From: Notospermus geniculatus | Lineage: Eukaryota > Nemertea > Pilidiophora > Heteronemertea > Lineidae | DNA: 64,000 nucleotides | Assembly (NCBI GenBank): GCA_002633025.1 | Contig: NMRB01002538.1 | Span: 17,508 to 81,507, forward strand | Reading direction: 5' to 3' | Part shown: positions 1-8,755 of the stretch, piece after piece | Numbering within the stretch: position 1 is the first letter of the stretch | How the letters are laid out: each line of letters starts with the position of its first letter | The notes under the pieces: generated by a model | The model's database searches: none | What the model saw: only the letters and a program-made list of their open reading frames with translations | Told to the model about the DNA's origin: nothing | Position numbers and translations under genes: made by a program

Positions 1-427
1 ATATCTTAGCGAAGACTTCGGCGCTGCAGATCATCATCAACATCACCAGCGCCGTGAAGACGGCCTTATCCTCGGCTGCTGGTGCAAACCTTTGCCCTGT
101 CACGGCGATATCTTGCTCCGTCTTCTTCTCGAACCGCATTCCCGGCGTCGTCTGAAGGAGGAGGAGGAAACCGGCCTCGACGGGAGGGCGGCGCCTGCAG
201 CCGAGCAAAAAGCGAAAATGGCCTCGAGATAAGGCAGATCAATATAGATTCGGAGACGAACGATGACAACGCCATCTAATGTTCGATTTGGGTACTGAAC
301 TGAATTGGTGTGCTCTGTCCAGCACCAATAATTTTATAGTGCGGCTTGCTCGCAGCGGAGTTCCACGAGAATGAGACGCCATCTAACGTTTACTACAGGT
401 ACTAGAGCCTAGTCGACCAGCAACACG
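1..427. other. Polinton left flank, no assigned gene
   Basis: A + frame is open from the window edge to a TAA at 230-232 and another frame is open at 82-279, both rich in Arg, Gly and Glu. Neither resembles a known protein, so a truncated upstream Polinton ORF is possible but unproven. The motif ACGCCATCTAA(C/T)GTT occurs twice, near 270 and 371, as a direct repeat. No TIR, tRNA or clear promoter is visible before the polymerase ATG at 428. Confidence 0.4.
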
Positions 428-3400
428 ATGGATTTGAAACGCGAATTCCAGGGTGGATTGGCACGCGAATGGACTTATACGTCTATCCGCTCGCCTCACG
501 ATTTGAACGTTTTCCTAAACAAGGAAGCTAAAGGGCTTTTAACGAATCGATTGAAAAACGCTTTCCATACTACTTCTACTACTACCGGTACTACTACTTA
601 TACTACTAAAGCTTTCAAGTATCATTTCGAAGTGCAAGTAGAATTTTCCAAAATGGTCGAGATTAGCGCCGACGACCATGGCACGTCGACTTCCTCATCA
701 ACCGGTCATACCATCAACACGACGAGGCCGACGACGGACTACGAAACACGGTTGAGTCAACCCTGGTTCACGAGCAGCACGAAACAACTGTACTACGAAC
801 GGCAAATCGAACGTCTCTTACAGGAGGACTTACGTGAAATTCTCGCCAAATTAGACACCTATGTACACCAAGGTTCTGGCTGGATTTTTGAACGGGTTTT
901 AGAATTGAGGTTAACGGTGGCGCAATTCGTGCCGTTATCGGGTGGAAGTCGCCGGCATCCGCCCCTACCGGAAGCTGTACGCAAGAAACGAGCCTGTTTG
1001 TACACCAATGCCGACTACGAACCGCACGGGGGCGATGACAAATGCTTCTTGTACTGTATCGCTATGCACATGAAAAGACAGGATATCAACGACGACCAGC
1101 ATGAACAGTCTGCCGGCGCAGCACAGCAACCACGCCCCGGCTGGCGCGGGACACCAACGCTGCGTCTGCGTCGAGTGAATCCCAGAGTGAATTTACGTCT
1201 TTGGGAGCAGAAAACGCCATTAGACACCAGTAATTTGACGTATCCGACATCGCTAACTAGTATACCTTTGTTCGAGAAACGAAACGGTCTAGCCATTAAC
1301 GTTTACCGCTGGTTGAACGGTTCACCGGATGGGGGCGCCAACAACCTACAAGTGTTGCATTTGACGAAAAATCTCACCGACAACACGCCCGAACGGAATA
1401 TCGTCGACTTGCTGTACGAACAAGACCATTTTTACCTCATCAGCGATTTGAGTCGCCTCATCGGGAATGTGGAAAATAGGCGTCATGGGAAAAAACACGT
1501 TTGCCGATCGTGTCTCAGCATCTACGCCACAAAAGAACAATTGCAAGTTCACCTTCGCGGCTGCCTCAACGATGGACAAGTGTACAAGATACCCTCGCCC
1601 GGATCGACTCACAGTCGCTTGTGTTTCAAAAACTTCCAAGCCATGGTGGCGAAACGACACGTAGTCTATTACGATTTCGAATGTCTCCTCGAGCCGGACG
1701 CACATCATCCTAATGTCGTGAAACACATACCCATTGCCGTGGCCGGAATACGATTGTGCATTAATCGCGCTTACGATTCGGACTTATTCAGTTACGTGGG
1801 ACGAGATTGCGTTCGGGTGTTTCTCGATTGGTTGACGACGCAATACGACGAAGCGTGCATTATCGATGTGAATTACACGTGCGATACGGTGGGCGATATC
1901 AGCCAACAAGAATACGAAGCATTCGAACGCTGCCGTCAATGTCAAATGTGCGGTGTGACCTTCACTGGAGAGACGGGCAAATGCCTCGACCATTGCCACA
2001 TGACGGGACGCTACCGCTACGCTCTGTGCCAAAGGTGTAATTTAACGTACGCTAGTGAGAGGGAGACGCTGTTGTATTGCTTAGCGCACAACGCGTCCAA
2101 GTACGATCAACATTTGTTCGTCGAGGAGTTAGCCAAACACCAAAGCCGAAACGGCGATGCGGAGAAATTGCGAATTTTGCCGAGAAACAGCGAACATTTC
2201 CAAAGTCTACAAAACGATACTTGGGTGTTCCTGGACACGTACGCCTTTCTCAATTCGTCGCTGGCCAATCTGGTCGAGTCCATGAAAAGCCAGAATAGCA
2301 CGCTTACGAATGAGGCGCCATCTCGCGGAGGCAAAAGACACCAACAGCACGAAAACGTCTTATTTCCGCGAATGTTCACCTACCTGGTAGGCGAATGTCG
2401 CGAGAAATACGAGGCTTTGTTAAGAAAGGGGGTGTTCTGCTACGATTTCCTCGATTCCGAAGAGAAATTACACGCCTGCAAGGAATTGCCCGCACAAGAG
2501 GCATTTTTCGACTCGTTGAAAAATGAAGCCGTGAGCGCGGATGATTATAAGCACGCGCAACTGGTTTGGAACATCATGGGTTGCCGTACGCTCCGAGATT
2601 ATCTGCTCATCTATTTGCGAAGCGACGTTCTCTTGCTGCCCGATTGTTTCGAACGATTTCGTGCTATGAGCATGAACCATTTTCAATTGGACCCGGTGAA
2701 ATTTCTCTCTACACCGCACATGGCTTTCAATGCCATGTTGAAAATGTCCGGTGTCAATTTGGATCTGATCTCGGACATGGACCAGTATTTATTCGTCAAA
2801 AGCGGAGTGCGAGGCGGTGTAAGCAGTATCATGCTCAGGCAGGCCAGTGTGAACGCACCGGAATTGGCCACGGAAGACATGCCTTATCGAGCCGATTGCC
2901 CCCGAGAAGAAATACTACCTTTAGACGCCACAAACCTGTACGGATACGCTCTCAGTCAAAAACTGCCTTCCGGTCATTTCCGTTGGATTTCCGATGCGGA
3001 ACATTTCGATGTGACCCGTGTACGGCCGGATGGCGACACGGGCTACATCTTGGAAGTGGATTTAGACTATCCGAGCCATTTACACGACGCGCACAATTGC
3101 TATCCCTTAGCACCGGAACGCATCAGCGTTCCGCCGAACGAATGGAGCCCGTACATGCATCACTTAGCCTCGAAATTGATGGACAACTCGCAAATCAGAA
3201 GCGCCGCCAGTACAGAGAAACTCATTCCACATTTGGGTCCGCGTAACCACTACATCGTGTATCACGCGAACTTACTGTACTACCTGAAACTGGGTATGGT
3301 CTTGACCAAAACGCATCGCGTTTTAGCCTTTGAACAAAGCGCTTGGATGAAAGAATTCATCACGTTCAATACGATGCAACGACAACAGGCTAAGTCGACA

Positions 3401-4930
3401 TTCGAATCGGACTTTTGGAAGTTGATGTCGAATGCCTGCTTCGGAAAACTGCTCGAGGACAATACGAAACACGTCAATATGACCTTGGTCACGGAGCAAA
3501 AGCGATTCTTGCAAAAAACCACCAAGCCCAACTACAAGTGTACGACCATCTACAATAAATCGCTCGCCGGCGTACAGATGAAGCCCAAATCCGTCCTGTT
3601 GAATAAACCCGTGGCCGCCGGCATGGTTTGCCTGGAAATCAGTAAACTTCACATGTACAAAATGCATTATTCCTGTATGAAGTACTTGTACGGCGACGAT
3701 TGCGAACTGATCATGACCGATACGGACAGTTTGGTGTACGCCGTGCGTCATCATCGCACCGATGCGGATCTGATGGCGAACAAACGCTATTTCGATCTGT
3801 CCAACTACCCTCGAGATTCACCGGTGTACGACGCGACGAATCATAAAATCCGCGGCACATTCAAACGAGAGCACGCCTCGGATCCGATCGTGGCATTCGT
3901 GGGACTTCGCGCCAAAATGTACTGCACACGTCACCTGTCGGAAGTGACGCAAAAGAAAGGGAAAGGACTGCCGCGTTCGGCCATGCGCGGTATCACGTTC
4001 GAGGATTACGAAGCCGCCTTGAAAGCCGACATTAGCGAGGCGAAAAGGAAATGTTCCTACAAGACGATTCGATCGAAACGCCAATGTTTACGGACTGTAG
4101 AGGAGGAGAAATTAGCTCTGTCCCCATTCGACAACAAACGATGGCTGTGCTCGGATGGCATTCACACCTTGGCTTTGGACATTACAAAACCGCCGAAAAG
4201 TCACGAGGCGAGCACATTTCGAGGTGAAAAGACGGTGCCGCCATTGAACAGCTCTGAACTATACTGTGTTCAACAACCTATCTATAAAATCGATGCGATG
4301 ATTAACCCATGTCCGGGCCCGGAACAAGCGCCTGCCCCTCCACCAGAGGCAGGCCCAGCACTGGAACCACCAGCGCATGCGCCTGTCGTAACAACCAGAT
4401 CAGGCCGGGTGGTCAGACCTCCACAAAAATATGGAAATTTCATCCAAGAGGTAACATCAGACCAGCAGACAACCGAAATAATAAGGTTATCCCAAGAGCC
4501 AGAGGTTAACACCCTCATTCTCGAAATTGCTGGAAGAAAGACACCTGTTCTTCTCGACACTGGTGGATCAATTTCTCTCATTCACCCCAAGTTGTTGAAA
4601 CTCTGGAACCCGGAATTTGATGTCAACAGAGTGGAGAAGAGCAAGGTTAACAAGTTGACGTCGGCGAGTGGAGATGCCTTGCCCCTCTTGGGCCTGATTC
4701 CACTACGGTTGTGTTTGAAAGGTGCCACGTTGGAGCACAAATTTCACATATGCGAGGCCGCACCTATGGGCCTTATCTTCGGAGTTGACATCATGTTGCG
4801 TTATGGGGCTACGATCAATTGGGAGGAAATGACATTTGCTTTTAAAGGGACCGAGCCTCTGCCCCTACACGATTTTCAGATCGTTACCGGGAAAAATATG
4901 CCCTTATCTCACTCACATGGACTTCACTAG
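428..4930 (+). CDS. Polinton protein-primed DNA polymerase B with in-frame retropepsin tail
   Basis: This 1500-residue frame encodes the replicase that copies the linear element from a protein primer. Exonuclease motif I (YYDFE) lies near residue 416, followed by a Cys/His cluster (CxxC, then LDHCH at 520-524, then CxxCN) that resembles the endonuclease-VII-type fold often seen inside Polinton polymerases. HNxSxYD is exo motif II and YLRSD is exo motif III. The polymerase domain has motif A (DATNLYG, D833), motif B (KLMSNACFGK) and motif C (DTD, D1098 and D1100). The polymerase proper appears to end near residue 1250. Around 4171-4179 the customary C-terminal block moves to another frame that stops at 4225-4227, so a one-base shift is likely. 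The remaining ~210 codons are retroelement-derived. ATG at 428 is the first in frame. Confidence 0.93.
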   Translation: MDLKREFQGGLAREWTYTSIRSPHDLNVFLNKEAKGLLTNRLKNAFHTTSTTTGTTTYTTKAFKYHFEVQVEFSKMVEISADDHGTSTSSSTGHTINTTRPTTDYETRLSQPWFTSSTKQLYYERQIERLLQEDLREILAKLDTYVHQGSGWIFERVLELRLTVAQFVPLSGGSRRHPPLPEAVRKKRACLYTNADYEPHGGDDKCFLYCIAMHMKRQDINDDQHEQSAGAAQQPRPGWRGTPTLRLRRVNPRVNLRLWEQKTPLDTSNLTYPTSLTSIPLFEKRNGLAINVYRWLNGSPDGGANNLQVLHLTKNLTDNTPERNIVDLLYEQDHFYLISDLSRLIGNVENRRHGKKHVCRSCLSIYATKEQLQVHLRGCLNDGQVYKIPSPGSTHSRLCFKNFQAMVAKRHVVYYDFECLLEPDAHHPNVVKHIPIAVAGIRLCINRAYDSDLFSYVGRDCVRVFLDWLTTQYDEACIIDVNYTCDTVGDISQQEYEAFERCRQCQMCGVTFTGETGKCLDHCHMTGRYRYALCQRCNLTYASERETLLYCLAHNASKYDQHLFVEELAKHQSRNGDAEKLRILPRNSEHFQSLQNDTWVFLDTYAFLNSSLANLVESMKSQNSTLTNEAPSRGGKRHQQHENVLFPRMFTYLVGECREKYEALLRKGVFCYDFLDSEEKLHACKELPAQEAFFDSLKNEAVSADDYKHAQLVWNIMGCRTLRDYLLIYLRSDVLLLPDCFERFRAMSMNHFQLDPVKFLSTPHMAFNAMLKMSGVNLDLISDMDQYLFVKSGVRGGVSSIMLRQASVNAPELATEDMPYRADCPREEILPLDATNLYGYALSQKLPSGHFRWISDAEHFDVTRVRPDGDTGYILEVDLDYPSHLHDAHNCYPLAPERISVPPNEWSPYMHHLASKLMDNSQIRSAASTEKLIPHLGPRNHYIVYHANLLYYLKLGMVLTKTHRVLAFEQSAWMKEFITFNTMQRQQAKSTFESDFWKLMSNACFGKLLEDNTKHVNMTLVTEQKRFLQKTTKPNYKCTTIYNKSLAGVQMKPKSVLLNKPVAAGMVCLEISKLHMYKMHYSCMKYLYGDDCELIMTDTDSLVYAVRHHRTDADLMANKRYFDLSNYPRDSPVYDATNHKIRGTFKREHASDPIVAFVGLRAKMYCTRHLSEVTQKKGKGLPRSAMRGITFEDYEAALKADISEAKRKCSYKTIRSKRQCLRTVEEEKLALSPFDNKRWLCSDGIHTLALDITKPPKSHEASTFRGEKTVPPLNSSELYCVQQPIYKIDAMINPCPGPEQAPAPPPEAGPALEPPAHAPVVTTRSGRVVRPPQKYGNFIQEVTSDQQTTEIIRLSQEPEVNTLILEIAGRKTPVLLDTGGSISLIHPKLLKLWNPEFDVNRVEKSKVNKLTSASGDALPLLGLIPLRLCLKGATLEHKFHICEAAPMGLIFGVDIMLRYGATINWEEMTFAFKGTEPLPLHDFQIVTGKNMPLSHSHGLH
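4290..4930 (+). mobile_element. LTR-retroelement fragment: proline-rich linker plus retropepsin
   Basis: From about residue 1290 of the polymerase frame the sequence becomes proline/alanine rich, then shows TRSGRVVRPP, a pattern common in the tails of retrotransposon pol proteins. A retroviral-type aspartic protease follows: VLLDTGGSISLI with catalytic D1377-T-G, and a distal hydrophobic-Gly block ending LIFGVDIMLRYGATINW. These features define a Ty3/gypsy-like retropepsin. No reverse transcriptase or LTR follows, so only a fragment was captured. It shares a frame with the upstream polymerase and has no stop for about 250 codons. Whether a fusion protein is made is unknown. Confidence 0.85.
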
Positions 4931-5252
4931 GCGCAATTAAAGTGTGACGCTTATTCTAAAAACGCGGCTGTACCATTCGATGAGGGACTCGCTACATATG
5001 CGTGAATTACAGAGAGATTATCACACATTTTCTAGTATTTGGGGCTGGTATCCGTGAGGAGGAGCAATATACTGCAGTGAGGCTTTAAGTGTGTGTGTGT
5101 GTGTCAATGGTAGGGCGCAAAACGGTCGATTCGTCCACGTGATAGTGCCGACGACCATCGAAGAGTACATGTACATCTCGTACGAGGCGATAGACTGACA
5201 TTTTTTGACACTCGTCGGATACTGGTGACGTCATCAACGCAAGCATACTCAC
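4931..5252. other. Intergenic spacer with (GT)n tract
   Basis: No coding sequence is recognised between the retropepsin stop and the next Polinton ATG. A short GT microsatellite lies at about 5089-5104 and one TACATGTA palindrome at about 5167. Part of the left half may still belong to the inserted retroelement fragment. Confidence 0.5.
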
Positions 5253-6035
5253 ATGGCTTCCACGAGCGATCACTACGAGTACGGGGACTGCATCAGTTTT
5301 CCGGAAAGCAGGTCGACCACCACTGGGCGTACATGGGCTGGCGGCGCAGGACAAGACTCGCAACAACAACAAAAACGTCGCATTCGCGTCGAGATTACGC
5401 CGAGAATCAGCGTTGATGTGACGCGTTTCAAAGGACAAACCTGGTATCACGTACATCACCAAAAGAACAAGCAAAAATTTATTAGCCTGATCGGCGAAGA
5501 CATCGAGCTATTCGTCCGTAAAGTACCCGACTTGAAGAAAGCCGCCTATACGCTATTCAAAAACGCCGCTACGGGGAGCAACGGTGACGTCATCGAAGAT
5601 GGAGGTGAAACCGCACCAACGAGACGCGGACGAGCCGCGTCAACGGTCAAAGGAAGACGTGGCGGCGGCCAGGACACCGCTGAAGGAGACGACGTCTATA
5701 ATTGTCAGCAGCGCGGACGCCTACCTGCACCGCAGCGACCAACCGCGTCGAGACGTCAGCGATCGCGTGCGGCCAATGACGTCGAGTACAGCACCGCCAA
5801 CAACAGCAACACCTACCACGGTTCAACGCGAACGAAGAAATTTCGTGGGGGTGGGCCCACCACCGGCAAATATGGTGACTCCAGCAGGAATGGCGGACCA
5901 ACAAGGCGACAAGATAATGATGATGACGGAGGCGAATACGGCGGAGTCCGCGGTGGAGAAGACAGCTCCGACGGAGATGAAACGGGAGCAGGAGGAGACC
6001 AGCAGCGGTCGATGGAAACTGAAATTTGGTACTAA
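5253..6035 (+). CDS. PC4-like putative ssDNA-binding protein of the Polinton
   Basis: The 260-residue frame begins at ATG 5253. Residues 44-100 look like the PC4/Sub1 ssDNA-binding fold: a beta-rich start (RIRVEI), then VDVTRFKG at 54-61 (the FKG turn is a PC4 hallmark), a further strand pair (WYHVHH), then FISLIGEDIELFVRKV leading into a helix. PC4 proteins bind single-stranded DNA as dimers. In this setting the protein could coat displaced strands during protein-primed replication or act in transcription; that role is inferred. After residue 110 the sequence is low complexity, rich in Arg, Gly and Asp, and another frame is open over the same bases, so the true C-terminus is uncertain. It lies between the polymerase and the nucleoside kinase, fitting an early or replication module. 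Confidence 0.6.
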   Translation: MASTSDHYEYGDCISFPESRSTTTGRTWAGGAGQDSQQQQKRRIRVEITPRISVDVTRFKGQTWYHVHHQKNKQKFISLIGEDIELFVRKVPDLKKAAYTLFKNAATGSNGDVIEDGGETAPTRRGRAASTVKGRRGGGQDTAEGDDVYNCQQRGRLPAPQRPTASRRQRSRAANDVEYSTANNSNTYHGSTRTKKFRGGGPTTGKYGDSSRNGGPTRRQDNDDDGGEYGGVRGGEDSSDGDETGAGGDQQRSMETEIWY

Positions 6036-6357
6036 ACGTCGCCGAGATAAAGTCACTAGTATTAATCCTTCGCTTACGACCGATATGGAAAATGTTCGAT
6101 GTTCCTGTATTCTATGTTCGTGTATACGCGGCGGTGGCGCCCATTCAGGCAAACGGCGCATGGATACCACCGCTGCGGCTACGGGCACACTGACCGATGT
6201 CTGGGATGGTACCACTGCTGCTAGGCCTACTAGCACTACACAACCATTGGTTGAGGAAGAGAAGCAACGTTTGGTCAATGACGACGTAGAACACGCCCCC
6301 GCCATGACATCGCCTACCAACGGCGAAAAGCGCGGCTCGGAGTGTAAATTCCCATGA
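5584..6357 (+). CDS. Overlapping second-frame ORF with basic motif
   Basis: A frame shifted from the PC4-like ORF stays open for 257 codons to TGA at 6355-6357. It overlaps the PC4-like frame by about 450 bases and continues 320 bases past it. It is Thr/Pro/Ala rich, has a basic, nuclear-localisation-like stretch (WKLKFGTKRRRDK) and then several cysteines (CSCILCSC). Low-complexity S/T/A/P tails with basic motifs also occur in other late proteins of this element, so this may be the real C-terminal tail of the PC4-like protein after a frameshift. Genuine dual coding is the alternative. No function is assigned. Confidence 0.35.
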   Translation: MTSSKMEVKPHQRDADEPRQRSKEDVAAARTPLKETTSIIVSSADAYLHRSDQPRRDVSDRVRPMTSSTAPPTTATPTTVQRERRNFVGVGPPPANMVTPAGMADQQGDKIMMMTEANTAESAVEKTAPTEMKREQEETSSGRWKLKFGTKRRRDKVTSINPSLTTDMENVRCSCILCSCIRGGGAHSGKRRMDTTAAATGTLTDVWDGTTAARPTSTTQPLVEEEKQRLVNDDVEHAPAMTSPTNGEKRGSECKFP

Positions 6358-6443
6358 GATGAATCGCTGAGCGGCTATAGACACCATCACCACCACCCTA
6401 GTCGTTAGTGATACAGAAGAAGAAACAGCAGCGTTTTAGAAAA

Positions 6444-7310
6444 ATGAATCATCACGGAAGAAAAATTTATTTGTTCGCCATCGAAGGACTGATCGGTGCG
6501 GGGAAAACCACTTTTTTGAACGCCTTGGCCAAAACCGGAGCCTTCGGTTATCGTAGTAGAGCCACCGCTGCAGAAGATTATCTGCCATTCACGTTAGTCA
6601 CCATAGAAGAATGCCTCGATCGATTCACTACATTCGGTAGGCACAATCCTCTGGAATTAGCGTATAAGGAACGTAAGAATACAGCCATCGCACAACTGCA
6701 TTTCATACGTAGTATCAATGAGACTTTCCGCGAACGTATTCAACCTTTATTAAGAAGCCCTCCTCCTTCGCCAGGATTCCAACACACCACCTCGTCCGGC
6801 ATGCACGAGAATTTCGTCGTGGTCTTAGACAGAAGTCTTATCTCCTCATTACCTTTCATCGATATGTATTACACGGATCAAGCGTTGACAAGTTTTGAGC
6901 GCGATTTTCTCACGGAATTCGCCTTGAAAAAAGCCAGTAAAACGATGGAAAAGACCGGATTAGAAACGCACGGAATCTACTTTTTAGACACGCCCATTGA
7001 CGTGTGTTTAAGTCGAACCGAGAGAAGAGGACGCGACTTTGAACAGGAAGACGCCACCAGCTATCGTTTCAAGAAAGCTCTTCAAGCCTACACCTATCAG
7101 CATTTGATTTGGTGGGATGATTATTTCCGAGAGCAGAAGAAAGAGAATCGAGTCAAGCGATCCTCGAGTCCATCCATCGATGAATTCGTCCGTTTTGTCA
7201 CATCCATCATCAAAGCAGAAGAACAGTTGCTGCCGTCGCATGAGACACCAAAATCGTCCACCAGCAGCGCTAACTGCAACAGTGCTGAGGAAAACGCGAT
7301 ATCAAGTTAA
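6444..7310 (+). CDS. Deoxynucleoside kinase (dNK/TK2-like)
   Basis: This 288-residue protein would phosphorylate deoxynucleosides to monophosphates and so raise dNTP supply for element replication. The P-loop is GLIGAGKTT at residues 15-23 after a hydrophobic strand (IYLFAIE). The DRS motif appears in VVVLDRSLISS, where family members have DRS or DRH. The arginine-rich LID is RTERRGRDFEQE. The helix after the LID and the C-terminal WWDDYF region also fit. The ATG at 6444 is preferred over the upstream GTG frame extension because the family's first strand starts a few residues later. The C-terminus is a Ser-rich tail. It lies between the PC4-like gene and the zinc-finger gene on the same strand, so it travels with the Polinton. 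Which nucleoside it prefers cannot be read from sequence. Confidence 0.88.
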   Translation: MNHHGRKIYLFAIEGLIGAGKTTFLNALAKTGAFGYRSRATAAEDYLPFTLVTIEECLDRFTTFGRHNPLELAYKERKNTAIAQLHFIRSINETFRERIQPLLRSPPPSPGFQHTTSSGMHENFVVVLDRSLISSLPFIDMYYTDQALTSFERDFLTEFALKKASKTMEKTGLETHGIYFLDTPIDVCLSRTERRGRDFEQEDATSYRFKKALQAYTYQHLIWWDDYFREQKKENRVKRSSSPSIDEFVRFVTSIIKAEEQLLPSHETPKSSTSSANCNSAEENAISS

Positions 7311-7450
7311 ATGTTCTCCAATGAGCAGTGACTACACAACAACGACAATAATAAGGGGTGTTCAAAATGCTTTAATGTCCACGTGATCAGCACCGCCATG
7401 TAGATTATAGATGAGCGGCCATTATTATTATTAGTGTCGTTTTCAGCAGC
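7311..7450. other. Short spacer before zinc-finger gene
   Basis: Noncoding, A/T-rich spacer with a run of TTATTA repeats near 7421-7433. No TATA box or other clear promoter is identified. Confidence 0.4.
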
Positions 7451-8755
7451 ATGGCTCAAGTGAAAAGCATTGCCAACAACAAGACAACAGCGCCTAGAGC
7501 GGATACGGCCGCTACTAGTGCTGCTGCGGACAATACATTTCATAGTGACACAGACTTTGAAAGCGTGAAGAAAAAATGTAATTGGTGTTTACAACACAAA
7601 CTTTTAATAGAGGGTAAAGCCTACTGCGAACATTGCTTCCGTCAATGCTACCGAGAATGCAGAAGATGCCATCGGCCTTTTCCCAATGCGTCCTACTTCG
7701 AATTGGACAAAGAACGGTGCAATTCATGTCACAAGAAATTAATGAAAGAGCGTGAAAATCGTCGAATTAAAAGGACGAACGAAGAACAACTGCTCCTCCA
7801 GACGAGTAATACGACGACCGTTGTTGATGAAGAGAAGAAAATGAAGAAGAAGAAGAAGAATAGTGGCGTTGAAGCAGTACGTCATCTCGACGCGAACGAA
7901 CAAGCTAATACAGCCCGCGCGGGCCAGTCCATACCTCCAACAGCAGCACCACCCGCAGCAGAAGCAGCAACAACAGTTGTAGAGGGCTCATCTCGGAAAG
8001 ACGGTGCCAGTAGTGCTCAAAATACGACCAAGCCGAAACATGCGGACAACTGCTCCAGCGGCAAGAACTCTAGCCCCGCTGCAGCTGCCACGACGTCATC
8101 GGTGAGCAACACGAAACGCAACGTCAGCAACGAGAAAATCGCCAAGAAAAAACGAGGACGTCCCCCCTCCAACAAGACCGTCGGCGACGTCAAGGAAAGA
8201 ATCGCTGCTCTTCGCGCTGCTGGTGCGAAAAGAAAACTCTCCAGACCTACGTCACGTGAACGTCAAGGCGACGGCGTAAGAAAACGGCGCTTCATGGAAA
8301 GCTTAGGACTTCGTTTTGGTATTGCTGCAATGAAGTCTACTAAAGCTACCAATAATGCACTTGTCATTCCGCTTCACGCCTTGAAGCGAGGCAGACGGCG
8401 AGATGGTGGTGCTGGTGAGCGGACAGATCCCTATGCCTCCCCCGCGATGCGTTATATCGCCATTCCTGTCTTTGACGTGGACGAAACGGATGCAGCGTTG
8501 ACATCGTCGACAGACGACAGCCACACTTCCGATGATGATGATGATGATAATGAAAGCGACGATGAGATTGGTGAAGAGATTCAACCTTCACAGCAACAGC
8601 ACCAGCAACAGCAACAGCACCGACGACGTCGACGACGTCAACACGGCAAAAACGCTCACGAAGCACCGGCAGAAGCGTCGTGTGGTTCCCATCACCTTCA
8701 ACAGCAAAGCCGAGAGACAACCTGTCGCTTCTACCAGCAGTATGCATGCTGTTAG
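7451..8755 (+). CDS. Polinton zinc-finger, lysine-rich regulatory-type protein
   Basis: Residues 43-93 hold two four-cysteine sites: C43, C46, C59, C62 and C70, C73, C90, C93, with the pattern ECRRCHRPFP between them. Similar small Cys clusters occur in other Polintons, where a DNA-binding or transcription role is suspected. The middle is low complexity with lysine tracts and a KKKRGRPPS segment that resembles an AT-hook (core RGRP). The end is acidic, then a CAG/CAA-coded glutamine run at about 8589-8625, after which this frame continues as arginine-rich sequence to a stop at 8755. Because the neighbouring frame gives a more ordinary acidic tail, a slip in the CAG repeat probably moved the frame. 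Role: nuclear regulator or packaging factor, inferred. Confidence 0.65.
   Translation: MAQVKSIANNKTTAPRADTAATSAAADNTFHSDTDFESVKKKCNWCLQHKLLIEGKAYCEHCFRQCYRECRRCHRPFPNASYFELDKERCNSCHKKLMKERENRRIKRTNEEQLLLQTSNTTTVVDEEKKMKKKKKNSGVEAVRHLDANEQANTARAGQSIPPTAAPPAAEAATTVVEGSSRKDGASSAQNTTKPKHADNCSSGKNSSPAAAATTSSVSNTKRNVSNEKIAKKKRGRPPSNKTVGDVKERIAALRAAGAKRKLSRPTSRERQGDGVRKRRFMESLGLRFGIAAMKSTKATNNALVIPLHALKRGRRRDGGAGERTDPYASPAMRYIAIPVFDVDETDAALTSSTDDSHTSDDDDDDNESDDEIGEEIQPSQQQHQQQQQHRRRRRRQHGKNAHEAPAEASCGSHHLQQQSRETTCRFYQQYACC

Noticed and set aside
5823-6320. 165-codon - strand frame
   Set aside because: Lies opposite two open + frames in biased sequence, with no recognisable motif.
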